DNA of 64,000 nt. Origin: Mesostigma viride (taxonomy: Eukaryota; Streptophyta; Mesostigmatophyceae; Mesostigmatales; Mesostigmataceae). The notes beneath the pieces are model-generated. The model had not been told where the DNA came from, made no database searches, and worked only from the letters and a program-made list of their open reading frames with translations. The DNA lies in the NCBI GenBank assembly GCA_009746045.1, contig RPFO01000002.1, positions 2,324,506-2,388,505 on the forward strand, given 5' to 3'. The stretch's first letter is position 1; every line of letters begins with the position of its first letter. Positions 10,305 through 21,000 of the stretch are shown piece by piece. A program made the translations under genes and the position numbers.

Positions 10305-12804
10305 TCGGAATCAAGCCGCACTAGGATTTGGCCCACAACTCATGACCGTCATTATGGGTATGATCAAATCCCTGGCTTGGTATTTACTAATAGACGGACA
10401 CAAGTCAGCGACCGGCGCTAGCTCACGATCGCTACCACAAGGAGATTGCATGTCCCCTATTCTATTTCTCCTGGCCCACGCAGGACTCTACTGGCTACAC
10501 CAGAACGATCCTCGCATTCGGGGCTTCCCGACAGGTAACGGTAAAGGTATATTCCAAACGGCTTATGTGGATGACACAACAAATGTTTGTATCTCTCTGC
10601 CTGAAGTGCATGCTGTCATGGATAATATCACTACCTATTCTGTTGCCACACAACAACGATGCAATGTGCTCAAGTCCACGGGACTGCATATCGGCAAAAC
10701 CAACACCCTACGCTACGCCCTCCCCAACCTGGCTGTGACCTGGGTCAAGCCGGGGGATCACCACCTTTTGCACAATTGTCCCATCGGCTGCACACCCGAG
10801 GGACGCTTGGCTGAACAACGTTCTTTCATGTATGATGAAACCAACCACGTGGGCAAGCTTGCAGGTGTTCTCCTTACCGCAGGGCGCTGGGGGGCCGTCC
10901 ACCGCATGAGCCTACGAGGGCGAACCCTGATCGTCAACCAACTGTTGTTCTCTAAGGTCTTGTATTATTGCCAAGCACACCCACCCAATGATGCCACCAC
11001 ACAGCTCATCCAACGCCTTGGCAGCAATTTCGTCTGGAAACAGAAAGGCTTAATCTCCCACACGGTCCACGGATGGATCAACAGAGAGATGTCCTTCATG
11101 TCATGGGTGCACGGGGGCCTCGGGCTCCACAACATACAATGGCGTCTGTGGTCGCTGTATGCTAAACAAGTGATATCCGTTTTTATGGGAGTTAACACAC
11201 ACCCTGGCTGCATGCTTGCACGTGAAACGCTAGCCTCTCTTTCCACCCATGCTAGTGGCACCTCGTGGCAACTGGGGGCGGGCATACTGGGCAGCACCCT
11301 TATTTCGTACAAAGGACTCCCATGGTACTGGCAGCGCATATGGACAGGTTACAATAAGCTCAAGCCGGGTCGCCTAGTCTTTCCTACTACTCGAGAGGAG
11401 GTGGCACGGCAGCCACTCTTTTTTAATGACTTAATCACAGACGCTACTAACAAGCCCCTCGGCACTCTCCACGGACACAACCCGTATGATGGCTTTCTGC
11501 GCGCGTCACCGCCGATTGTCAGGGTGCTGGACCTCTACCTGGGGCACGGCGCTACGTATCGACGGCTCAGCTACGACGAGGTCAGCACTTGGGTCTCCCA
11601 CATGCCCTCCCTGCAAGCGTGGCAAACTCTTATAAGTGCGATACCAGCTGCGTGGCATGCATTGATGACTGCCCCACGCAAGCCAATTATAACCGGCGAC
11701 TGGGTTAGCTTCTACGCCGACGGAGTCACGCCTGCGTGCAAGGGTTTAGTCGTGACGGTTCTGCCACATGAGGGGCTCCAACTACAACTGCTGGAAGCTA
11801 TTTCTGGCCACAATGGGTGTCTGTATCAACTATCCACCTTATATGCGTACACGCCAGCTTCCCAGTGTCACCGCATACGCGTAGTCCCATGGTCTGTGCC
11901 AAGATCTTGCATGATCCAGCCGGACCCATTATCCCCGGTTGAGAGCATTACATGGCTACACGTGGGCAACACACGGCTCGATCTACTACATCTGGACCCG
12001 GTTGAATTTGGATGGGTCTTAACCAAGGGGGACATCAGAACCAGCAAATGTATCTTTGAGTACACCGCAGATTGGGGTTATGATATCTTGTTGCATACGT
12101 ACCATCAGCCCCATCCGGGCCGAGCCCGCTGGGGAATACATTGGCCGGGCTACACTTGGGTTAAGATGATTACCCTGGCGGTAGACCACCCTCTCGTGGA
12201 CCGCAGGGCCACTGATGTACAACATCTTTTGATGCATAGGGCGATAGGGGTCTGCGCTACGCTCCACGAGCGTTTTGGTCATGATGCATCATGCCTGTGC
12301 ACGCACCCTAGTGAAACCATTGAGCACAGGTTTCTTTACTGTAATCTCCCTGGGGTTTGGACGTGGCTCATTAACATCTGGGCCGCATGGACGGCATCGC
12401 CACCCACTCTCCCAATTAGCGTGCGTACCATCATTTTCGGTATTGCTGGCACACCAGGGACCGAGCTTTCAGTTTCCCAAGCAGAATGGATATGGCTACG
12501 CACTACTATGCTATACGCGATCTGGACCATACGCAACGAGACAGTCTTTAAGGTCCGCGAGGAGTATACCCGCGGCGGCGTAGTCCGGCGCTTTATATAC
12601 CTATGGAATGCGGCTATGCGCCGCTACTGGCTGTTAGCTCAGGAACAACACAGGGTGTGGGACCCAGGGCCCAATAACGACAAGCCCAGCCCGCTCCAGC
12701 TTTTTCATGATCTACTGGGCCGTAATCAGGTATTCACCAGTATGCCTCATGGCGACATTACTCAGGTCCAATGGCTTCCCTGGTCTAATAACGCGCCCTA
12801 TTAG
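10291..12804 (+). pseudogene. LINE ORF2 fragment: reverse transcriptase and C-terminal zinc-knuckle-like domain
   Basis: An 837-codon frame, with its first eight codons in flanking DNA. It enters the reverse transcriptase at the ALGFGPQL segment. It has the LPQGDCMSPILF motif (canonical GxxLSP region) and the catalytic box YVDDTT at about residue 91-96, followed by the thumb (LRGRTLIVNQLL) and the GGLGLHN...W region typical of plant and algal LINEs. The C-terminus holds a CLCTHPSETIEHRFLYC motif like the zf-RVT domain. The endonuclease and the first reverse transcriptase motifs are absent, so it cannot be autonomous. The end is TAG at 12802-12804. Confidence 0.9.
10305..10314. repeat. Target-site duplication, left copy
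   Basis: TCGGAATCAA occurs here, again at 12930-12939 immediately after the poly(A) of LINE copy 1, and a third time at 14751-14760 immediately after the poly(A) of LINE copy 2. The three copies mark the edges of two successive insertions. Confidence 0.9.
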
Positions 12805-12929
12805 CCTTTCACCTGTCACCGCCACACGTGTGTGTGCCCACCTTCATTAGGATTCGCTGATACTCATTTCCCCTCTCACCTCTTTGGTCCATAACTGGCT
12901 AATAAATATACCCATTTCCCCGAAAAAAA
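10315..12929 (+). mobile_element. 5'-truncated LINE (non-LTR retrotransposon), copy 1
   Basis: The insert begins inside the reverse transcriptase domain, carries an open frame to its stop, a ~125-bp 3' UTR ending AATAAATATACCC..., and a short poly(A). It is flanked by the 10-bp duplication TCGGAATCAA. Missing 5' sequence, a 3' poly(A) and a flanking duplication are the marks of target-primed reverse transcription. The intact 2.5 kb frame suggests a fairly recent insertion. Confidence 0.93.
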
Positions 12930-12939
12930 TCGGAATCAA

Positions 12940-14662
12940 TGTCTTTTATGCCGTGGCCTCTTGGAGGACTAGGCTTACACAATATGCAATGGCGTTTATG
13001 GTCTGTGTATGCCAAACAAGTTATCTCTGCCCACATTGGTGTCAACACCCACCCTGGATGTCTTCTGGCACGTGTAACCCTCTCACGTCTTACTCATCAC
13101 TCCAATGGTATTTCCTGGCACTCTGGAGCCGCACTGCTTACTGCTCGCCTCCCCTCCCCGAAGCTCACCAGAGGTCTTCCTTGGTACTGGGCTCGTATAT
13201 GGCAAGGCTTTATGGCACTTAAACCCGACCGCCTATTATTCCCCACACTACGTGAGGAAGTTGCACGCCAACCCCTATTCTTTAATGATATATACCTCAA
13301 CCCCCTTAATCGCCCCTTTGGATGCTTAAGTGGCCCTAACCCCTATGAAGGCTTCATAACATCCCCCCACCCTGTAACCACTATTCTCCACCTGTATATT
13401 CTCCACGGTGACTGCTACCGCCTCTTAACATATAACGAACTGGCTGCTTGGGTCCCCAATATGCCTACTTATGCTGCCTGGGCCGCGCTAGTACAAGCCA
13501 TACCCCCCGCTGGCACACACTCATGACTTCTCCCCGTGCCCCCTATAAAGCTGGTGAATGGTGCTGCTTTTGTCCATACAGCACGACCGCAACATGCTCG
13601 GGGAAGGTGATCGCATAACTCCCCCTTGGAACCCTGCACGTTCAACTACTGGCGCCGCTGAGCGGCCACAATGGCTGTCTGGCTCAACTTACAACTGCAG
13701 TGGTGTTCCTCCCCACCCAGCTATGCCACCGGATTCGGGTTGTACCTTGGTCCCTTGAACAATCATGTGTATACCAACCCAACCCCAACCTTCCAGACGC
13801 TGCTATTATTTGGCTACATGTGGGATCAACCCGCCTGGACATGTTGTCATTGGATCCAGTGGAATTTGGCTGGGTGCTAAATCAGGGTGTCAGCAGAACT
13901 GTAAAAGGCCTTTACGAGTACACGGCAGAGTGGGGCTACACAATGCTCTTGCATAAAAACCATCAATTCCACCCCGGACGGACACGCTGGGGCGCTACTG
14001 AGTGGCCTGGCCACACCTGGGTCCGCAACATCACCCTCGCCGCTGACCACCCGCTGATTGATCGCCGCGCGACCGACGTACAACACCTCTTGATGCACCG
14101 GTCCATCGGGGTCGGGGAGATCCTCCACCGGCGATTTCAACACCCTGCTACATGTTTATGTACCAACCCCACTGAAACTGTGGAACACCGATTTTTATGG
14201 TGTAACCTCCAGGGAGTTTGGACCTGGTTGATTGGTTTATGGGCAGCCTGGACGTCTGAGCCTATCATACCGGTGTCTACCCGCTCAATTATCTTTGGCA
14301 TCACTGGCACCCCTGGCCTTGAGCTCACCTTTTCACAACAAGCGTGGATATGGCTCCGCACATGCATGTTATATACAATCTGGACGGTGCGAAACGATGT
14401 GGTGTTCAATAGGCGCACAGTTTTCGACAAAGCTGGGGTTCTCTCACGCTTCATTTACCTATGGAACTCCGGCATGCGACGCTACTGGATGGTTGCAAAT
14501 GAACAAAACAAAATCTGGGACCCTGGCGCGGACCAGGATAAGCCCAGCCCACTTGAGATCTTTCATGACCTCATGGGCAAAAACAGGATCTTTACCCACA
14601 TGCCCAATGACAACCCATTAGAAGTCCAGTGGCTTCCGTGGTCTAGTAAGGCTCCGTTTTAG
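12940..14662 (+). pseudogene. LINE ORF2 C-terminal fragment, frameshifted
   Basis: Two open stretches, 12940-13526 and 13700-14662, align end to end with residues ~270-837 of the copy 1 frame. They include LGLHNMQWRLWS, NPYEGF, CHRIRVVPWS, and the EHRFLWCN zinc-knuckle-like C-terminus. The part between them (13527-13700) is still recognisable, for example LSGHNGCL, but lies in other frames and has stops. This is a dead copy of a family clearly diverged from copy 1. Confidence 0.88.
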
Positions 14663-14750
14663 CCACTGACATCTTGATACCCTAGGCTTAGCAGGGATTA
14701 CCTACTGGCTATATTTGGAATAAACGTACACCTATTTACCTGGAAAAAAA
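12940..14750 (+). mobile_element. 5'-truncated LINE, copy 2 (older, related family)
   Basis: It starts directly after the shared duplication TCGGAATCAA at 12930-12939 and ends with AATAAACGTACACC... and a poly(A), followed by the same duplication at 14751-14760. It is truncated further than copy 1, beginning near GGLGLHN. Confidence 0.92.
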
Positions 14751-14780
14751 TCGGAATCAACGTGGCCGGGCTTGAAAAAC

Positions 14781-14888
14781 TGGCTTGGCACACACACGCA
14801 TTCGCTGATACTCATTTCCCCTCTCACCTCTTTGGTCCATAATTGGCTAATAAAAATATACCCATTTCCCCGAAAAAAAATGGCTTGG
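14781..14888 (+). mobile_element. Extremely short LINE 3'-end insertion with target-site duplication
   Basis: Bases 14801-14880 repeat the last ~80 bp of LINE copy 1 (TTCGCTGATACTCATTTCCC through CCGAAAAAAA). The piece is bracketed by TGGCTTGG at 14781-14788 and 14881-14888. It is a third, independent and almost completely truncated insertion of the copy 1 family. Confidence 0.9.
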
Positions 14889-15095
14889 CTACATTATTGG
14901 GGGGTCCCTTACCTTGCCATTACAGTGGTTTTCCCGCGTAAACGGTTAATTACATGAATGCACGACGAAGTTCACATCATCACGTAATTCTGGTTATGCT
15001 CTTATGCAAAGGTCCTCACGGGGATAGCTTGCTGTCAGTCAAGCGACCTGTTCGTCTACGGCAAGGGACGCTGTGCAGCCAAGTCCCCTAATAAA

Positions 15096-18000
15096 ATGTC
15101 TATTTCCGCGGCCGCCATGGCGAGCGGGATTGGGCGGAGGGGTGCTTTCATTGTAATTGAGGGCATTGATAGATGCGGCAAAACCACACAGAGCAAAGCA
15201 CTCGTGGAGTACTTAAAATCCCGCGGTATTCCCGTGGAACACTGGCGATTTCCTGACCGGACTACGGGTATTGGAAAAATGATTGACTCCTATCTTTCCA
15301 GCAAAAGCGAATTGGATGATCGTGCTATCCATCTTCTGTTCTCTGCCAACCGTTGGGAGAAAAGGTAGGCACGAGGTTTAGGTGGTAGTAAAAGTTCGTC
15401 CACATGAATTTCTAACAATGTTGGAGTTTGTCATGCGCTTGGTAGGCATATAGCTTTGGATTATCCGCTGGAGCACCTTACGGACCGCGCGTCTGACCTG
15501 ACAACGTCATTTAAACGGTTGTATGAACCGAATTCTCAGTCTGCTGCGATGGTTGATGCCAATCAGCCTGGCAGGGTGGCATCGTGTCTGCCAACAGATT
15601 ACCCGAGGACCATGCAGGCGTAGAATCGCTCCAACAAGTATTTGAACGTAGGGCGCCGAACGTTCGCCCAACGCCGGGACGTGTGTCCTTGCCCAACCTG
15701 TGTCGCACCTCTGGGGCAGCACCACGTTAGCAGCTTTGCTGCTTCTCCATGCTTCTTCTGGGTGCGGCTCCAAAACAAAGAGCACCCAGTAAGGGACAAG
15801 TACAAGTTACACGGATGGTTGTGTAGTTGTGCAAGGTAGAACGAAAAAGAATAATATTTGGGACAGGATGACCTGACTCGGGGGCTAGGCAATGGATGTG
15901 GAAGCAGCCATTGCCTAGCCCCCCCCCCCCTGTAGAAGCAGCACCACGAGCTAACGCTATGGCTAGGCTGGCTACCTGTGTCCCAGGCAGCGGGTCCAGT
16001 GGGCCATCAGCTGTTTTGGAAGTAATGATGTACTATTCAAGTAAGGTGGAGTGTGTTGGCGTTGCTACCACCGCACAAAGCCCAAATGTCACCGTCGGGC
16101 TGGGGATCCTCTGGAGCGCGAGCGGTCCAACATGAATGTGGTTAACTCCCCACTGTGGGTGTGGCTGTGGCATGCTGCTGCGAGGTCTCTTATTCTTGTG
16201 ACCCTTGCGCCGAGGAGTGACATCGATGTGACCCTTGCGCAACAACATGGCGCTACAGGGCGCCACCGATTTTGGCGTGGAGATGTTGGCAAGACCAATG
16301 TGGCTGGAAGAGCACGCGCATGTATGCGACACGAGGACCCGCCTAGGCACTGACTCCGCGACACATTCCCTGCATCTCTGCCCGCCCCCTGCGTAATTGC
16401 CCCCGGCAGGGCCGCCCTCGTGAAGACGCTGGAACAAGGGACCACGTTGGTGGTGGACCGCTACGCCTACTCGGGCGTGGCCTTCTCCGCTGCTAAAGGC
16501 TTGGACCTGGAGTGGTGCAAGGTGTGCGCGGGCAAGGGTGTGGACCTTGAGTGGTGCAAGGTGGGAGGGTGGCACTGGTCCTTGGTGGCCAACGTGGCCA
16601 ATCAGGCAAGTGGCTGCATGCGCCCTGGTCGCATACGCCAGGCATTAACTCGCCCATACACGCGAGATTACGCGGGAGCCGTGAGCGTGCACTGCCGTCT
16701 GCCACCCTTTTATGTTTTTTTGCCCCCCACCCTTTTGTGTTTGTTTGTCCCCCACCCTTTTGTGTTTTTTTGCCCCCCACCCTTTTGTGTTTGTATGTCC
16801 CCCACCCTTTTGTGTTTGCCCCCCACCCTTTTGTGTTTGTTTGTCCCCCACCCTTTTGTGTTTGTTTGTCCCCCACCCTTTTGTGTTTGCCCCCCACCCT
16901 TTTGTGTTTGTTTGTCCCCCACCCTTTTGTGTTTGTTTGTCCCCCACCCTTATGTGTTTGTATGTCCCCCACCCTTTTGTGTTTGTCTGTCCCCCACCCT
17001 TTTGTGTTTGTTTGCCCCCCACCCTTTTGTGTTTGTATGTCCCCCACCCTTTTGTGTTTGTTTGCCCCCCACCCTTTTGTGTTTGTTTGTCCCCCACCCT
17101 TTTGTGTTTGTTTGTCCCCCACCCTTTTGTGTTTGTTTGCCCCCACCCTTTTGTGTTTGTTTGTCCCCCACCCTTTTGTGTTTGTTTGTCCCCCACCCTT
17201 TTGTGTTTGTTTGTCCCCCACCCTTTTGTGTTTGTTTGTCCCCCACCCTTTTGTGTTTGTTTGTCCCCCACCCTTTTGTGTTTGTTTGTCCCCCACCCTG
17301 TTGTGTTTGTTTGCCCCCACCCTTTTGTGTTTGTATGTCCCCCACCCTTTTGTGTTTGTTTGTCCCCCACCCTTTTGTGTTTGTCCCCCACCCTTTTGTG
17401 TTTGTATGTCCCCCACCCTTTTGTGTTTGTTTGTCCCCCACCCTTTTGTGTTTGTTTGTCCCCCACCCTTTTGTGTTTGTTTGTCCCCCACCCTTTTGTG
17501 TTTGTTTGTCCCCCACCCTTTTGTGTTTGTTTGTCCCCCACCCTTTGTGTTTGTTTGTCCCCCACCCTTTGTGTTTGTATGTCCCCCACCCTTTTGTGTT
17601 TGTTTGTCCCCCACCCTTTTGTGTTTGTTTGCCCCCCACCCTTTTGTGTTTGTTTGTCCCCCACCCTTTTGTGTTTGTATGTCCCCCACCCTTTTGTGTT
17701 TGTATGTCCCCCACCCTTTTGTGTTTGTTTGTCCCCCACCCTTTTGTGTTTGTTTGTCCCCCACCCTTTTGTGTTTGTTTGTCCCCCACCCTTTGTGTTT
17801 GTTTGTCCCCCACCCTTTTGTGTTTGTATGTCCCCCACCCTTTTGTGTTTGTTTGTCCCCCACCCTTTTGTGTTTGTTTGTCCCCCACCCTTTTGTGTTT
17901 GTATGTCCCCCACCCTTTTGTGTTTGTTTGTCCCCCACCCTTTGTGTTTGTATGTCCCCCACCCTTTTGTGTTTGTTTGCCCCCACCCTTTTGTGTTTGT

Positions 18001-21000
18001 TTGTCCCCCACCCTTTTGTGTTTGTTTGTCCCCCACCCTTTTGTGTTTGTTTGTCCCCCACCCTTTTGTGTTTGTTTGTCCCCCACCCTTTTGTGTTTGT
18101 TTGTCCCCCACCCTTTTGTGTTTGTTTGTCCCCCACCCTTTTGTGTTTGTTTGTCCCCCACCCTTTTGTGTTTGTATGTCCCCCACCCTTTTGTGTTTGT
18201 TTGTCCCCCACCCTTTTGTGTTTGTTTGTCCCCCACCCTTTTGTGTTTGTTTGTCCCCCACCCTTTGTGTTTGTTTGCCCCCCACCCTTTTGTGTTTGTA
18301 TGTCCCCCACCCTTTTGTGTTTGTTTGTCCCCCACCCTTTTGTGTTTGTTTGTCCCCCACCCTTTTGTGTTTGTTTGCCCCCACCCTTTTGTGTTTGTTT
18401 GTCCCCCACCCTTTTGTGTTTGTATGTCCCCCACCCTTTTGTGTTTGTATGTCCCCCACCCTTTTGTGTTTGTTTGTCCCCCACCCTTTTGTGTTTGTTT
18501 GCCCCCACCCTTTTGTGTTTGTATGTCCCCCACCCTTTTGTGTTTGTTTGTCCCCCACCCTTTTGTGTTTGTTTGTCCCCCACCCTTTTGTGTTTGTATG
18601 TCCCCCACCCTTTTGTGTTTGTTTGTCCCCCACCCTTTTGTGTTTGTTTGTCCCCCACCCTTTTGTGTTTGTTTGCCCCCACCCTTTTGTGTTTGTATGT
18701 CCCCCACCCTTTTGTGTTTGTTTGTCCCCCACCCTTTTGTGTTTGTTTGTCCCCCACCCTTTTGTGTTTGTTTGTCCCCCACCCTTTTGTGTTTGTTTGT
18801 CCCCCACCCTTTTGTGTTTGTCCCCCACCCTTTTGTGTTTGTTTGTCCCCCACCCTTTTGTGTTTGTTGTCCCCCACCCTTTTGTGTTTGTTTGTCCCCC
18901 ACCCTTTTGTGTTTGTTTGTCCCCCACCCTTTTGTGTTTGTTTGTCCCCCACCCTTTTGTGTTTGTTTGTCCCCCACCCTTTTGTGTTTGTTTCCCCCAC
19001 CCTTTTGTGTTTGTTTGCCCCCACCCTTTTGTGTTTGTATGTCCCCCACCCTTTTGTGTTTGTTTGTCCCCCACCCTTTTGTGTTTGTTTGTCCCCCACC
19101 CTTTGTGTTTGTTTGTCCCCCACCCTTTTGTGTTTGTTTGTCCCCCACCCTTTTGTGTTTGTCCCCCACCCTTTTGTGTTTGTATGTCCCCCACCCTTTT
19201 GTGTTTGTTTGTCCCCCACCCTTTTGTGTTTGTTTGTCCCCCACCCTTTTGTGTTTGTTTGTCCCCCACCCTTTTGTGTTTGTTTGTCCCCCACCCTTTT
19301 GTGTTTGTTTGTCCCCCACCCTTTGTGTTTGTTTGTCCCCCACCCTTTGTGTTTGTATGTCCCCCACCCTTTTGTGTTTGTTTGTCCCCCACCCTTTTGT
19401 GTTTGTTTGCCCCCACCCTTTTGTGTTTGTTTGTCCCCCACCCTTTTGTGTTTGTTTGTCCCCCACCCTTTTGTGTTTGTTTGTCCCCCACCCTTTTGTG
19501 TTTGTCCCCCACCCTTTTGTGTTTGTTTGTCCCCCACCCTTTTGTGTTTGTTTGCCCCCACCCTTTTGTGTTTGTTTGTCCCCCACCCTTTTGTGTTTGT
19601 TTGTCCCCCACCCTTTTGTGTTTGTTTGTCCCCCACCCTTTTGTGTTTGTTGTCCCCCACCCTTTTGTGTTTGTTTGTCCCCCACCCTTTTGTGTTTGTT
19701 TGTCCCCCACCCTTTGTGTTTGTTTGCCCCCACCCTTTTGTGTTTGTTTGTCCCCCACCCTTTTGTGTTTGTTTGTCCCCCACCCTTTTGTGTTTGTTGT
19801 CCCCCACCCTTTTGTGTTTGTTTGTCCCCCACCCTTTTGTGTTTGTATGTCCCCCACCCTTTTGTGTTTGTTTGTCCCCCACCCTTTTGTGTTTGTTTGC
19901 CCCCACCCTTTTGTGTTTGTTGTCCCCCACCCTTTTGTGTTTGTTTGTCCCCCACCCTTTTGTGTTTGTTTGTCCCCCACCCTTTTGTGTTTGTTTGTCC
20001 CCCACCCTTTTGTGTTTGTTGTCCCCCACCCTTTTGTGTTTGTTTGTCCCCCACCCTTTTGTGTTTGTTTGTCCCCCACCCTTTTGTGTTTGTATGTCCC
20101 CCACCCTTTTGTGTTTGTTTGTCCCCCACCCTTTGTGTTTGTTTGCCCCCCCCTTTTGTGTTTGTATGTCCCCCACCCTTTTGTGTTTGTTTGCCCCCAC
20201 CCTTTTGTGTTTGTTTGTCCCCCACCCTTTTGTGTTTGTTTGCCCCCACCCTTTTGTGTTTGTTTGTCCCCCACCCTTTTGTGTTTGTTGTCCCCCACCC
20301 TTTTGTGTTTGTATGTCCCCCACCCTTTTGTGTTTGTTTGTCCCCCACCCTTTTGTGTTTGTTTGCCCCCACCCTTTTGTGTTTGTTGTCCCCCACCCTT
20401 TTGTGTTTGTTTGTCCCCCACCCTTTTGTGTTTGTTTGTCCCCCACCCTTTTGTGTTTGTATGTCCCCCACCCTTTTGTGTTTGTTTGTCCCCCACCCTT
20501 TTGTGTTTGTTTGTCCCCCACCCTTTTGTGTTTGTTTGCCCCCACCCTTTTGTGTTTGTATGTCCCCCACCCTTTTGTGTTTGTTTGTCCCCCACCCTTT
20601 TGTGTTTGTTTGTCCCCCACCCTTTTGTGTTTGTCCCCCACCCTTTTGTGTTTGTTTGTCCCCCACCCTTTTGTGTTTGTCCCCCACCCTTTTGTGTTTG
20701 TTTGTCCCCCACCCTTTTGTGTTTGTTGTCCCCCACCCTTTTGTGTTTGTTTGTCCCCCACCCTTTTGTGTTTGTTTGTCCCCCACCCTTTTGTGTTTGT
20801 TTGTCCCCCACCCTTTTGTGTTTGTTTGTCCCCCACCCTTTTGTGTTTGTTTCCCCCACCCTTTTGTGTTTGTTTGCCCCCACCCTTTTGTGTTTGTTGT
20901 CCCCCACCCTTTTGTGTTTGTTTGTCCCCCACCCTTTTGTGTTTGTTTGTCCCCCACCCTTTTGTGTTTGTTTGTCCCCCACCCTTTTGTGTTTGTTTGT

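Noticed and set aside
15420-15600. Possible extra kinase exon in intron 1 ([14 protein letters not shown]...)
   Set aside because: Exons 1 and 2 join in correct phase and match the expected ANRWE...LVVDRY spacing of thymidylate kinases, leaving no room for additional residues.
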